Below, piece after piece: positions 9,547-18,124 of a stretch of 64,000 bases of DNA; within the stretch, counting starts at the first letter, position 1; each line of letters begins with the position of its first letter. The position numbers and the translations under genes were made by a program. The notes under the pieces are model-generated. The model had not been told where the DNA came from. It saw only the letters and a list, made by a program, of their open reading frames with translations, and searched no databases. Source of the DNA: Auritidibacter sp. Marseille-P8566 (GTDB taxonomy: Bacteria; Actinomycetota; Actinomycetes; Actinomycetales; Microbacteriaceae); NCBI GenBank assembly GCA_945895375.1, contig CAMDEE010000005.1:1-64000 (forward strand). Direction: 5' to 3'.

Positions 9547-9939
9547 TTAGAGCTGTTCGTCTTCTGGTAGAGCCTCATCCATATCGAATGGTAAAGGCTG
9601 AGCTCTGAATTCTGCCAAGGTAGGTGGGAACCCAGGGACGCCAACGCCTCTTTCCCCCGACAACTCGAAGACCATGTCTTCGTACCATTTATCATCCAAG
9701 GGGATGAGGCGTTCGGGATGTTCAAGCATGTCCTTCTCAAGGAAGTCCAGCCACTGATCAAATATCGGGTCAAAGTGCTCGGTCTCAGTGCTTTTCTTGG
9801 TAACTCTTATTCCCCCAGACTCGTCCAGTATCCACTCCAGCTTGTCTCTCTTGTTGAGACCTAGGGCTTTTCTAATCCTGGCTGGGACTGTGGTTTGGTA
9901 GCGATCGGTGAGGCTTGATTCGAGATCGTTTTCATCCAT
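9547..9939 (-). CDS. prlF: PrlF-family (AbrB/MazE-like) antitoxin
   Basis: About 130 aa with an N-terminal swapped-hairpin AbrB DNA-binding domain (SLTDRYQTTVPARIRKALGL) and a C-terminal acidic region that would wrap the YhaV toxin. The ATG at 9939 (MDENDLESS) is preferred because two further in-frame ATGs (9957, 9963) lie inside a perfect 20-bp palindrome that looks like the operator. The two genes abut exactly (TAA-ATG). The cassette lies between the aminotransferase and tRNA-Trp, where other actinobacteria usually have nothing. Confidence 0.87.
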   Translation of the reverse strand: MDENDLESSLTDRYQTTVPARIRKALGLNKRDKLEWILDESGGIRVTKKSTETEHFDPIFDQWLDFLEKDMLEHPERLIPLDDKWYEDMVFELSGERGVGVPGFPPTLAEFRAQPLPFDMDEALPEDEQL

Positions 9940-9947
9940 GGCTAGAT

Positions 9948-9967
9948 GGTAATGCATATGCATTACC
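9948..9967. promoter_or_regulatory. 20-bp palindromic operator of the prlF-yhaV operon
   Basis: A perfect inverted repeat, GGTAATGCAT followed directly by ATGCATTACC, lies 9-28 bp upstream of the preferred prlF start. AbrB-type antitoxins autoregulate by binding such palindromes, so this is the probable PrlF/YhaV binding site, overlapping the promoter or transcript start. Confidence 0.6.
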
Positions 9968-10110
9968 TACACAAGAGCCAAGATCGCCCTTTGCATTTAG
10001 CGGGCCTCAGGGCTAAACTCGTTAGAGGTAGTTTGACAACTGCCCCAAGCCTAATCTGGCAAATTAATCATTTTAGATATCAATCTATTACTGTGTTCAT
10101 TTGCCTCCTT

Positions 10111-10183
10111 AGGGCAGTGGCTCAATTGGTAGAGCAGCGGTCTCCAAAACCGCAGGTTGCAGGTTCGAGTCCTGTCTGCCCTG
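10111..10183 (+). tRNA. tRNA-Trp (CCA anticodon)
   Basis: A 73-nt cloverleaf: acceptor AGGGCAG/CTGCCCT, D-stem GCTC, anticodon stem GCGGT/ACCGC with loop CTCCAAA (anticodon CCA), T-loop TTCGAGT, discriminator G. It lies 60 bp upstream of secE, the standard actinobacterial arrangement. Confidence 0.96.
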
Positions 10184-10243
10184 CAAGCAATGTCACATTT
10201 GTGATATTGAAAAGTAACAACAGCACTAACTGAAGGAAGAGAA

Positions 10244-10522
10244 ATGTCAGAAGAACTAGAGCAGACATCTGAAGACTTAGTTGAAAAGTCAAAGGCTAAT
10301 CGCGCTGCTGCACGCGGACCTATCGGTCGCATCATTCTTTTCATTCAGCAGGTTATTGCCGAGCTTCGTAAAGTAAACAAGCCAACTTTCAATGAGCTAC
10401 GTAACTACACCGGAGTTGTTCTGGGTTTCGTAGTTGTAGTTATGGTTTTGATCTTTGGTTTCGACTTTGTATTCGGCCAGGGAGTCATCTGGCTTTACAC
10501 AGCTTTCGATACCACCAACTAA
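10244..10522 (+). CDS. secE: Preprotein translocase subunit SecE
   Basis: A 92-aa protein with a charged N-terminus, the amphipathic FIQQVIAELRKVNKPTFNEL helix (about 33-52) that lies on the membrane surface, and one transmembrane segment (VVLGFVVVVMVLIFGF). It clamps SecY in the translocon. A purine-rich GGAAGAG site precedes the ATG. It is followed by nusG after 29 bp, as in nearly all bacteria. Confidence 0.96.
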   Translation: MSEELEQTSEDLVEKSKANRAAARGPIGRIILFIQQVIAELRKVNKPTFNELRNYTGVVLGFVVVVMVLIFGFDFVFGQGVIWLYTAFDTTN

Positions 10523-10551
10523 TTTTTAGCAACAACTAACTAAGGAAACTC

Positions 10552-11397
10552 GTGACCGATTTCGAATCAGAGCAGAACCAGCCAGAAGAGATCAACCTAG
10601 AAGTTGAATCATCTGACTACGCTGAAACTGACCCTGCTTACATTGATGACACCAACGCTGATGATGTATCAGCTGAGGAGCAGGCTATGCACGTTGAGTC
10701 TGATGTTGAAGTAGCGGCAGAATCTGAAACTGCAGCAGCACAGGACATTCACGAAGCAGCAGTTGCAGAGGAAGAAGATCCATACGCTGCATTCAAGAAG
10801 GAACTTCGCGAGCAGCCAGGTAAGTGGTTCATCATTCACTCATACGCAGGTTACGAGAAGCGTGTAAAGCAGAACATTGAAAACCGTATGCTTTCAATCG
10901 TTGGTGGAGACGCTATCTACCAGATCGAAGTTCCAATGGAAGAATCCATTGAGATCAAGAACGGTCAGAGAAAGCTTGTAACCAAGGTCCGTATCCCAGG
11001 TTACGTACTAGTACGCATGGACATGAACGAAGACTCATGGTCTCTAGTTCGTGGAACACCTGCTGTTACCGGCTTCGTAGGTCACAGCGAATACCCAAGC
11101 CCACTTCGCCCTCAAGAAGCATTTGAGATGCTAAAGACCCTTTACGTCCTTCCTGAAGAAGCAGCTGCTAAGGCTGCAGTCAAGGGTGGAGCTAAGGGTA
11201 AGCAGAAGTCAATCCCTGTTAACGTCAACTACACACTTGGCGAAAGCATCATGATCAAGGAAGGTTCCTTCGCAGGTCTTCCTGGAACCATCAGCGAAAT
11301 CAAACCAGAAAGCGGCAAGCTTATTGTTCTGGTTTCATTGTTCGAACGTGAAACTCCTGTTGAACTTGCCTTCGACCAGGTCTCAGCTCTCGTATAA
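10552..11397 (+). CDS. nusG: Transcription termination/antitermination factor NusG
   Basis: 281 aa starting with GTG. An acidic, disordered N-terminal extension of about 80 residues (rich in E, D and A), typical of actinobacterial NusG, precedes the NGN domain (KWFIIHSYAGYEKRVKQNIE, about 92-111), which contacts RNA polymerase. The C-terminal KOW domain carries GSFAGLPGTISEI. It links transcription with ribosomes or Rho. It sits between secE and rplK. Confidence 0.96.
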   Translation: MTDFESEQNQPEEINLEVESSDYAETDPAYIDDTNADDVSAEEQAMHVESDVEVAAESETAAAQDIHEAAVAEEEDPYAAFKKELREQPGKWFIIHSYAGYEKRVKQNIENRMLSIVGGDAIYQIEVPMEESIEIKNGQRKLVTKVRIPGYVLVRMDMNEDSWSLVRGTPAVTGFVGHSEYPSPLRPQEAFEMLKTLYVLPEEAAAKAAVKGGAKGKQKSIPVNVNYTLGESIMIKEGSFAGLPGTISEIKPESGKLIVLVSLFERETPVELAFDQVSALV

Positions 11398-11432
11398 AGA
11401 TTTACAAACCTAAAACCAAAGGAAACTAACAA

Positions 11433-11867
11433 ATGGCACCGAAGAAAAAAGTAACCGGCATGATCAAGTTGCAGATCCAAGCAGGAGCGGCTAACCCAGC
11501 CCCACCGATTGGTCCAGCTCTAGGTCAGCATGGTGTGAACATCATGGAATTCTGTACTGCATACAACAATGCAACTGCAGACCAGCGTGGAAACGTTGTT
11601 CCAGTAGAGATCACCGTGTATGAAGACCGTTCATTCACATTCATCCTGAAGACACCACCAGCAGCTGAGCTAATCAAGAAGGCAGCTGGAGTTGCTAAGG
11701 GTTCATCTACTCCTCACACCGTGAAGGTAGCAAAACTTACTCGCGAACAGGTTCTAAAGATCGCCGAGACCAAGATGTCTGACCTCAACGCCAATGACGT
11801 TGAAGCAGCAGCAAAGATCATCGCTGGTACTGCCCGCAGCATGGGTATCACCGTCGAAGGTTACTAA
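11433..11867 (+). CDS. rplK: 50S ribosomal protein L11
   Basis: 144 aa, full length. The [21 protein letters not shown]-terminus (12-31) is the thiostrepton-binding domain signature, and the C-terminal 23S-binding domain contains [21 protein letters not shown]-like residues near 112-132. Cotranscribed with rplA across an 86-bp gap that carries a hairpin resembling an L1 target. Confidence 0.97.
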
Positions 11868-11888
11868 GCAACAAATAAACAAACGGAA

Positions 11889-11920
11889 GTGGGAGAGTCG
11901 CGCGCGACTCGTTACACCAC
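11889..11920 (+). promoter_or_regulatory. Hairpin between rplK and rplA, putative L1 autoregulatory site
   Basis: A GTGG/CCAC outer stem (11889-11892 with 11917-11920), an asymmetric internal loop (GA opposite GTTACA) and a perfect 8-bp inner stem (GAGTCGCG/CGCGACTC, 11895-11910, which as DNA is a 16-bp palindrome) form a two-helix element in the intercistronic gap. L1 represses its own operon through a similar mRNA mimic of its 23S site. Assignment to L1 is inferred from position and shape. Confidence 0.5.
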
Positions 11921-11953
11921 AACTGTGACCAACTAATAAGAAGGAAAAGCAGA

Positions 11954-12655
11954 ATGGCTAAGCGCTCAAAGGCATATATTGCCGCAGCAGAAAAAATCAC
12001 TGAAGGTAAGTTCTACACACCTGCAGAAGCAGTAACTCTAGTAAAAGAGACTGGAACATCTAAGTTCGATGCAACTGTTGAAGTTGCAGTGAAACTTGGT
12101 GTTGACCCTCGTAAAGCTGACCAGATGATCCGTGGCACCGTAGGTTTGCCTCACGGAACTGGTAAGACAGCACGCGTTATCGTATTCGCAACCGGTGCAG
12201 CTGCAGATGCAGCTCGTGAAGCAGGTGCTGATGAAGTTGGTGGCGACGAGCTAATCGAGAAGGTTGCAGCTGGTTGGACAGACTTCGACTCAGCAGTATC
12301 AACACCTGAACTTATGGGTAAGGTTGGTCGTCTTGGTAAGGTTCTAGGTCCTCGTAACTTAATGCCAAACCCTAAGACTGGAACTGTTACTCCAGATGTT
12401 GCTAAGGCTGTTACTGACATCAAGGGTGGAAAGATTGAGTTCCGAATTGACAAGCAGTCAAACCTTCACTTCATCATAGGCAAGATCTCTTTCTCTAAGG
12501 AACAACTAGGCGAGAATCTAGCTGTTGCATTGGACGAAATCATGAGACTAAAGCCTTCATCTTCAAAGGGTAAGTACCTATTGAAGGCATCTATTGCAAC
12601 AACCTTTGGTCCTGGTATCCCACTAGACACCAGCGTTACCAAAGTAGAGTTCTAA
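11954..12655 (+). CDS. rplA: 50S ribosomal protein L1
   Basis: 233 aa, full length, with the L1 signature [20 protein letters not shown] (about 122-141) and the C-terminal GPGIPLDTS segment. It binds the L1 stalk of 23S rRNA and is usually the repressor of the L11 operon. It ends the rplKA operon. Unusually, rplJ-rplL is about 24.6 kb further on rather than adjacent. Confidence 0.97.
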   Translation: MAKRSKAYIAAAEKITEGKFYTPAEAVTLVKETGTSKFDATVEVAVKLGVDPRKADQMIRGTVGLPHGTGKTARVIVFATGAAADAAREAGADEVGGDELIEKVAAGWTDFDSAVSTPELMGKVGRLGKVLGPRNLMPNPKTGTVTPDVAKAVTDIKGGKIEFRIDKQSNLHFIIGKISFSKEQLGENLAVALDEIMRLKPSSSKGKYLLKASIATTFGPGIPLDTSVTKVEF

Positions 12656-12692
12656 AAAGTTTTACCTAGCGTTCAATAAAGAAAGTTAGGCT

Positions 12693-12722
12693 GAAGGACC
12701 AGGAGAAATCCTGGTCCTTCGT
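12693..12722 (+). terminator. Hairpin terminator after rplA
   Basis: A 12-bp perfect stem (GAAGGACCAGGA, 12693-12704, with TCCTGGTCCTTC, 12709-12720) closes a GAAA loop 37 bp after the rplA stop. The following T-tract is weak (GTCATCTTG), so termination may be partial. Confidence 0.65.
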
Positions 12723-12774
12723 CATCTTGTAAGCAGTTGGCAGAAGTGCCAATGTAGATCGAAAGGTTGGGATA

Positions 12775-14229
12775 TTGCCAACAGAACCGTTTGGTGCAGC
12801 AACTCTGCTAGATACAAAAGATCCAATGGGGTTAAGAACAACAGCTCCCCTTCTAGACGCGTGGATACGCGACATGGAGACAGACAGATCTCCCTTCCAA
12901 ATACCAGGCCATAAAGGCCGCACCAATCTAACCGGTCCCATCGTTGATGGTGACATTCCGGTTCTGCCAGGTAATCACCCTTACCGAATCTCCCCTTCAC
13001 TAATTCTTGAAGCAGAAAAACTAGCTGCTGATCTTTGGGGAGCAGACCTTTGCAGATTCGGTGTGAACGGATCTTCTGGCTCTAACCACGCAGCTGTAAT
13101 GGCAGTAGCAGGTCCTGGAGATAAAGTAATCGTCTCTCGAACACTTCACAAGTCTGTTCTTGTTGGAATGGTTTATGCGGGAGTAATCCCTGTCTGGGTA
13201 AGACCAGAGATCAACCCAGCAACAGGATTACCTGAGTATCTTCCATCTTCAAGACTTAGAGAAACTCTTGAAGAGCATCCAGATGCTAAAGCAGTTCTAA
13301 TTGGTGAACCTTCTTATGTTGGAACGATGTCTAACATTCCAAGACTGGCTAAGGTTTCACACGAGTTCGGTATCCCACTAGTTGTTGATGCTGCTTGGGC
13401 TGCTCACTATGGTTTCCACCCAGAACTACCTCAGCACCCACTTGCTGAAGGTGCTGACATTGTTGTCACCTCAGCACACAAGACTCTTCCTGCTTGGTCA
13501 CAAGCAAGCTTTGTTTTAGTAAGAAAAGGACTAGTTGATCTCAACAGATTCAACAAAGCTTTTGATTCAACTCAGACCACATCTATGTCTGGAAGAATCC
13601 TTGCATCTATTGATGCCTCGAGAGCACTACTAGAAAAGCATGGCTATGACCTTATCGACCCAATCATTGATGCCACAGAGAAGGGCCGAGCAACACTAGT
13701 AGCCGCTGGTATTGAAGTTATCGATGGTGAATACATCGATCCACTAAAGCTAGTTATCCTGCTTCCTTCATCAGGAGCTGATGGCAACCTAGTTGAACAA
13801 GATCTACTAAATGCCAACATCGATGTTGAGATGGCCAACAGAGACCTAATCATTCCAATGATTACCTTTGCTGACACCCCTGAACTAATTGAAGATCTAG
13901 TAGACAGAATCATCACCTCAGTAAACAAACACAGGGGAGAGCCACGCTCTGTTTCAACAGCGGCAGTCTTCTCCATTGTTCCTGAAGTTGTAGTAAGCCC
14001 TAGAGATGCTTTCTTCTCTAAGCAGGAAGTAGTAACAGCAGATAAAGCAGTTGGTCGTGTATCAGCAGAGATGATCTGCCCTTACCCACCAGGTGTTCCA
14101 GTGCTATCGCCAGGCGAGAGAATTACTCAACAAGCACTAGATGCACTATTCGAAGCTAGAGATACAGGTGTGAGAATCGCATTTGCTGCAGATAGAACCC
14201 TAGAGACTTTTGTAGTTCTGCCTGAGTAG
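12775..14229 (+). CDS. Orn/Lys/Arg decarboxylase (short, SpeA/Cad-like, fold-type I)
   Basis: A 484-aa PLP enzyme of the short Gram-positive type, without the N-terminal wing domain of E. coli decarboxylases. Visible elements are FQIPGHKGR (41-49), FGVNGSSGSNHA (95-106), VVDAAWAAHYGF with PLP-contacting Asp205, and the Schiff-base Lys236 in SAHKTLPAWSQ. It probably makes cadaverine, agmatine or putrescine. The start is TTG at 12775 with AAAGG 8 bp upstream; an ATG 17 codons later would remove little. Its substrate cannot be set from sequence. Confidence 0.88.
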   Translation: MPTEPFGAATLLDTKDPMGLRTTAPLLDAWIRDMETDRSPFQIPGHKGRTNLTGPIVDGDIPVLPGNHPYRISPSLILEAEKLAADLWGADLCRFGVNGSSGSNHAAVMAVAGPGDKVIVSRTLHKSVLVGMVYAGVIPVWVRPEINPATGLPEYLPSSRLRETLEEHPDAKAVLIGEPSYVGTMSNIPRLAKVSHEFGIPLVVDAAWAAHYGFHPELPQHPLAEGADIVVTSAHKTLPAWSQASFVLVRKGLVDLNRFNKAFDSTQTTSMSGRILASIDASRALLEKHGYDLIDPIIDATEKGRATLVAAGIEVIDGEYIDPLKLVILLPSSGADGNLVEQDLLNANIDVEMANRDLIIPMITFADTPELIEDLVDRIITSVNKHRGEPRSVSTAAVFSIVPEVVVSPRDAFFSKQEVVTADKAVGRVSAEMICPYPPGVPVLSPGERITQQALDALFEARDTGVRIAFAADRTLETFVVLPE

Positions 14230-14248
14230 CCTGTGTAAAAGTAAAGAC

Positions 14249-14278
14249 TTGCCAAAAGCCAGAGCACAATGTTAGAGT
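14249..14278 (+). promoter_or_regulatory. Promoter for the Abi-associated RNA/gene
   Basis: TTGCCA (14249-14254) and TAGAGT (14273-14278) form a -35/-10 pair with an 18-bp spacer. A transcript from here would start near 14285, just before the hairpin at 14291-14327. Confidence 0.45.
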
Positions 14279-14284
14279 GCTATT

Positions 14285-14346
14285 ACTAACACCCGCCACG
14301 CCTCTCTACGATGCGCACCCGGCGGGTTACTTGTTTAAGGGGATAA
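14285..14346 (+). ncRNA. Putative AbiF-associated structured RNA
   Basis: Between a plausible promoter and the abi gene lies a strong hairpin. A 7-bp outer stem (ACCCGCC, 14291-14297, with GGCGGGT, 14321-14327) carries a short inner CGC/GCG stem (14299-14301 with 14313-14315), an 11-nt loop (14302-14312) and a CACCC bulge on the 3' side. AbiF proteins are reported to be encoded with an upstream structured RNA acting as antitoxin, and are considered relatives of the Cas13 ancestor. Position and shape fit, but identity is inferred. The 3' end is unknown. Confidence 0.5.
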
Positions 14347-15261
14347 ATGTTTGATAAACCTGCAAAGACGACAGATGAACTTGTCCAACTAATACACGAC
14401 AGGGGTTTCGTCGCAGACAAAGCGGGAAATGTTGAAGCTGCAATTAGGAGGGTAAATTACTATCGACTTAGTGCCTACATGAAGAGTTTTGAGCAGACAG
14501 ACAGTCACGAAGGTTCGAAAGTTGACAGAGTGCCGTTTCATGAGGTCATAGCGCTTTATGATTTTGATTTCGAGCTTCGAACGCTGGCTCAACGAAGTAT
14601 CCAGAAACTGGAAATTGCTCTACGCCGAAGCATAGCCACTCACCTTGCAGCGTCTTATGGAGCTTTCCCTCATCTTAACCCTGCAATTTTTGCTGAGCGG
14701 ACGACATGGGCTAAGACACATATAAAAATGCTCGAAGAGTACAGTCGAAGCACTGAACAATTCGCCACTCATCACCAACAGAAATATCCAGAGCTACAAC
14801 TACCGCCCATTTGGGTAATGGTGGAGCTCATTTCACTAGGAAGCCTTGTGCAACTCTATAAAAACCTCAAAGCTAGGCAAGATCGATTGCAAATAGCGAG
14901 AGACTTTGGCCTAGACGAAGCTGTTCTTGTTAGCTGGCTAGATCAGTTTGTTCAGGTGAGGAATATCTGTGCGCACCATGGAAGGCTTTGGAATCGACTT
15001 CTCCACAGGGCCGCCAAAGTGCCCAGCCACATTGCTCCGGCACACAAAAAGCTCCTCACTTTTGAGGGAAAAGGCTCAAAGAATGTCTTGAATGTATTCG
15101 TCATACTTGATTACTTAGAAGTGACGATGTTCCAAGAAAGCTCAGTAATTCGGGAGGTATGCCGCTTGTCGCGCGCATTGAATCAACATTCATCCCGTGT
15201 TTCATTTATCCGCAGGGAGAGGCTGCAAGTATTCGAGTCAATGGTTGAAAGTGGAGCTTAG
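14347..15261 (+). CDS. Abi family (AbiF/AbiD, Abi_2) HEPN abortive-infection protein
   Basis: A 304-aa all-helical protein of the Abi_2 family. The N-terminus has the family pattern DRGFVADKAGNVEAAIRRVNYYRLSAY (shown here at about 18-44 in parts), then YDFDFELR (about 71-78) and ALRRSIATHL (91-100). The C-terminal HEPN active site is R205-N-I-C-A-H210-H211, an RX4H ribonuclease motif, followed by GRLWNR. Family members halt growth of phage-infected cells, probably by RNA cleavage. GGGG near 14338 serves as ribosome-binding site. A structured RNA precedes it. Confidence 0.9.
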   Translation: MFDKPAKTTDELVQLIHDRGFVADKAGNVEAAIRRVNYYRLSAYMKSFEQTDSHEGSKVDRVPFHEVIALYDFDFELRTLAQRSIQKLEIALRRSIATHLAASYGAFPHLNPAIFAERTTWAKTHIKMLEEYSRSTEQFATHHQQKYPELQLPPIWVMVELISLGSLVQLYKNLKARQDRLQIARDFGLDEAVLVSWLDQFVQVRNICAHHGRLWNRLLHRAAKVPSHIAPAHKKLLTFEGKGSKNVLNVFVILDYLEVTMFQESSVIREVCRLSRALNQHSSRVSFIRRERLQVFESMVESGA

Positions 15262-15311
15262 TCCAGAACCCACAATGAATCTTGCAAGGTCTTTATGGAA
15301 ACATACCTGGG

Positions 15312-15599
15312 TTAATCATCTGCAGCCCAGACTTCATCCTCTATATCCATGAGGTGTGCATTTGTCCATCCCAAGGATTTGCGGAGCTTGTAACGATAGA
15401 TTGATAAGAATAGACCGGAATAACGATTGTCTTTTTTGTATTTTCGAAACTTGTTCATATCGTCGCGAGTCAATCTCATTATCCGAAAGCGCTCGTTGAC
15501 CGTATTGGTTACAAATTCTTCAAGAGAGATAGCTGGGTCATTTGAGATCTCGTCAATGAAGCACTTGTATTCATCTCTAATTTTTACGTCTAAATGCAT
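15312..15599 (-). CDS. Small hypothetical protein
   Basis: 95 aa, not recognised. It is highly charged and predicted mainly helical, with Asp/Glu at the ends and a basic middle (RKYKKDNR near 47-54). A strong GGAGGG Shine-Dalgarno sequence at 15603-15608 supports the ATG at 15599. It sits alone on the minus strand downstream of the Abi gene. The basic core might bind nucleic acid, but no family can be assigned. Confidence 0.6.
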   Translation of the reverse strand: MHLDVKIRDEYKCFIDEISNDPAISLEEFVTNTVNERFRIMRLTRDDMNKFRKYKKDNRYSGLFLSIYRYKLRKSLGWTNAHLMDIEDEVWAADD

Positions 15600-15847
15600 T
15601 TTCCCTCCAAAAAGCTAGAATGACAAAACTCTAATTTGGTGAGAGACAATTCTCAATAGCAGGAAGAATATTTTCGCCTATTTCGAGAACTGATAATAGG
15701 CTCTCCGAACTCACACTATGGAGAGAAACAAATATCGTATCTCGGGAATAAACCCTGAAGCTAAATGGTTCCTATAACTAGCGATGTCAGTGGTCAGGAC
15801 TAGCATCTTATTCCCAGAGCAAATACGAAAGATGGCAGGAGATTTTT

Positions 15848-16153
15848 ATGAGCAAGAACGCAAGAAAGTACCAGAAGCCACAGGCCAGTAAGCACAACGC
15901 TAGATGTCTTCAGACTCCTGAGAAGCTTCGTTACCGCGACATCAAGGAAGCAAAGCGTGATCTGACCCGCTTCAGAGCAAGAGCAGCTGAAGACATGAGA
16001 ACCAAGGGTTGGACTACCTTCAACCAGAAGCGTCCATACGAGTGTGCTGGCTGCAAGGGTTACCACCTAACTTCACAGGAGCTAGGCATCGTTGAGAACG
16101 AAGTGGTCAGAGCGAAGGAACTAACGATCGCAGAACTGATTCTTTCGGCGTAA
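15848..16153 (+). CDS. Small basic protein with CxxC...H zinc-like motif
   Basis: 101 aa, not recognised. The N-terminal half is strongly basic (MSKNARKYQKPQASKHNAR, RYRDIKEAKRD). Near 66-73 it has ECAGCKGYH, a CxxCxxxH arrangement that could bind zinc or make the protein a small RNA/DNA-binding factor. GGCAGGAG 7 bp before the ATG is an excellent ribosome-binding site. Short proteins with such a motif occur in actinophages and actinobacteria. Confidence 0.65.
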   Translation: MSKNARKYQKPQASKHNARCLQTPEKLRYRDIKEAKRDLTRFRARAAEDMRTKGWTTFNQKRPYECAGCKGYHLTSQELGIVENEVVRAKELTIAELILSA

Positions 16154-16184
16154 CCGGGAAAAGTTTCCAACTCGAGAGAGTTTC

Positions 16185-16190
16185 TATAAT
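16185..16190 (+). promoter_or_regulatory. Consensus -10 element TATAAT
   Basis: A perfect TATAAT lies 27 bp upstream of the small gene at 16217. The -35 match (TTTCCA at 16164, 15-bp spacing) is weak. Transcription would start near 16197, 8 bp before the AAGGAG ribosome-binding site. Confidence 0.5.
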
Positions 16191-16216
16191 CAAACACCAA
16201 ACCTAAGGAGCCAGCC

Positions 16217-16426
16217 ATACCGGAAGACAGCCCAAAAATCGTCGTGCGTGAATTAGAAGGTAACGTATTGCCTGCAGCTGAGATTTACTACATCGAAGCC
16301 AGGGATTATTCAGGCAACATCGCTTCCAAAGGCAACGTTCTCGCTATAAACGCCCAGAGAGCCCTCAAGCTATTCTCTGCCGAAGGTTGGGACGTCGCCA
16401 TCACACCTGTGATCGAAGAAACATAA
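16217..16426 (+). CDS. Small hypothetical protein with apparent ATA start codon
   Basis: About 69 aa, not recognised. An ideal AAGGAG (16205-16210) lies 6 bp before ATA at 16217, which opens in frame PEDSPKIVV and continues into RELEGNVLPAAEIYYIEARDY. The first conventional start in this frame is GTG at 16244, far from any Shine-Dalgarno sequence. Either AUA initiates, or this is a rare variant of ATG. The mixed alpha/beta sequence gives no clue to function. It is followed after 76 bp by the TPR gene. Confidence 0.55.
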   Translation: MPEDSPKIVVRELEGNVLPAAEIYYIEARDYSGNIASKGNVLAINAQRALKLFSAEGWDVAITPVIEET

Positions 16427-16502
16427 CCTCTGAACTAGCACCTCCGCACTCCCTCGGTTTGCCTGTGGCGAACATCAACCCAAAAACTTAAAAGGGAACG
16501 GC

Positions 16503-18098
16503 GTGTTTGAGATTAATGTCAGTGGCATGTATGACAATAACTCTCCAACACAAATTTCCAACCCCCGCAGACAAGCCAGGCGATCCCAAACTTGTCAGAA
16601 CCTTGGAGCACAAATGACACCTGAATGGCAAGCTGATGAGGAAGCACTCTTGAGCGAATTTAACGACCCAAACACTCCTTGGGAGCGCAAAGCCCATATC
16701 CTGCTTACTCTTGCATACAAAGCAAGTAGTCGCGGAGAAATTGGCCTAGAACTTACCTACCTAGAGTCAGCTCTGGAAATTGCGAAGACTCACAAACTGA
16801 TCTCACATCAGATCCACCTGCGCATTACTCTCGCTAGAGTCATGTTGAACGTCCAGGGTAACCCACAAGGAGCTTTGGACTATGCGTTGGAGGCAGAGGC
16901 AATGTTGCCGGAGTTCACTTTGGATCACGATGAACTGCAAAAGAAAGCCGCGCTAGCAAATATCATGGGGAAGATTCTCGTTGCCTTTGATCGCTTAGCC
17001 GAGGCTACCCATCAGTACAAAATGCAAGCCGAATTGAACGAGATGCTAAAGGTAGATCGCGGTGTAGCTTCCGGATGGGAAAAAGCAGCCGAGTGCCTAG
17101 TCGAGATGGGCGAGCTAGACCAGGCAGAGCAACTGGCAGAGAAGGCAAAGGCAATTTACCTAGAGTATGCATTGCCTGCAGACATCTGCGATGTAGACCG
17201 CATTTTGGCACGTGTCATGCTGGCCAAGGGCATGGCTAAGCCATCTAGAGACCTTCTGATCTCTGTTCGTAACGCAGAGCGTGCACTAAATGATGGTTCA
17301 AGAACAGAGACCAAACTTTGGCTTGGGATCTCCTTCATTGCAACTGGAGAGTTTGAAAGAGCAGAGCGTTATTTGCAGCGCGTTAGAAAAGGTGCATACA
17401 AACCTTGGCAGCGTGAGTTCAAGATTGCGAAGCAAGCAAGCGAAGCACTAGCAAACTTACTTTTCCAGCTTGGAAGAGATTCAGAAGCTAGAGCTGTTAT
17501 TGCCCAGTCGGAAGCGGTTGATTCACGTCTTCCCAAGGTAGGACCTGATAACAAACCGTTCCAGGAGATCCAGAACCTTCTTGAAAGCAATCAAGCAGAC
17601 GCTGCACTGATTGCAGCTGGTGAATTGGTAGTGCTCAAGTGTGAAGAAGGAGACATTGCTGGTCGCTGGCAGGCTCACCTTGCGGAAGTAAACTGCTACC
17701 GCCAACAGGAAGACTCCATGGCCATCGTCACGCTCTGGGACACCCTTTCTCACGCAAGCTTGGAATTCCAAGACCAGATTGTTATTCCGCTAAAGAACAT
17801 GGTTAGCCATGCGCTTTACAAAGTGGATCGTCTTGAGGAAGCATCAGCTCTAAACGAAGCTGTCCTCTCTGACTTCCGTCTAGCGGAGAACATCCAGGAG
17901 AAGGCTTACGCTCAAGAGAACAAAGCCCGCATCCTAAAAGCACTAAAGAAAAATGTTCAAGCAAAAAAATGGGCTGACTCAGCTATTGAAAATAACATTC
18001 TTATTGGCAATAATGATCGTGCACTAAACATCTTGAAAAGTTTCAAGAATGGCCGCGGATCATCAGATCCAAATGGCAATCCTGAAAACTACAAGTAA
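16503..18098 (+). CDS. Tetratricopeptide-repeat protein
   Basis: A 531-aa soluble protein made almost entirely of helical TPR-like repeats from about residue 55 onward, for example the A/G/Y-patterned segments at LAYKASSRGEIGLELTYLES and AAECLVEMGELDQAEQLAEK. No signal peptide and no catalytic domain are seen. Start GTG at 16503 with AAAGGGA 6 bp upstream; an internal ATG (MTPEWQ, about codon 38) is possible. It probably acts as a protein-interaction scaffold. Neighbouring genes are orphans, so the partner is unknown. Confidence 0.75.
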   Translation: MFEINVSGMYDNNSPTQISNPRRQARRSQTCQNLGAQMTPEWQADEEALLSEFNDPNTPWERKAHILLTLAYKASSRGEIGLELTYLESALEIAKTHKLISHQIHLRITLARVMLNVQGNPQGALDYALEAEAMLPEFTLDHDELQKKAALANIMGKILVAFDRLAEATHQYKMQAELNEMLKVDRGVASGWEKAAECLVEMGELDQAEQLAEKAKAIYLEYALPADICDVDRILARVMLAKGMAKPSRDLLISVRNAERALNDGSRTETKLWLGISFIATGEFERAERYLQRVRKGAYKPWQREFKIAKQASEALANLLFQLGRDSEARAVIAQSEAVDSRLPKVGPDNKPFQEIQNLLESNQADAALIAAGELVVLKCEEGDIAGRWQAHLAEVNCYRQQEDSMAIVTLWDTLSHASLEFQDQIVIPLKNMVSHALYKVDRLEEASALNEAVLSDFRLAENIQEKAYAQENKARILKALKKNVQAKKWADSAIENNILIGNNDRALNILKSFKNGRGSSDPNGNPENYK

Positions 18099-18124
18099 CA
18101 CCTAAAACTAAATATTCACTGTTC

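Noticed and set aside
12770-12830. Frameshift or truncation at the decarboxylase start
   Set aside because: The TTG start has a normal ribosome-binding site and the N-terminal sequence matches short Orn/Lys/Arg decarboxylases in layout.
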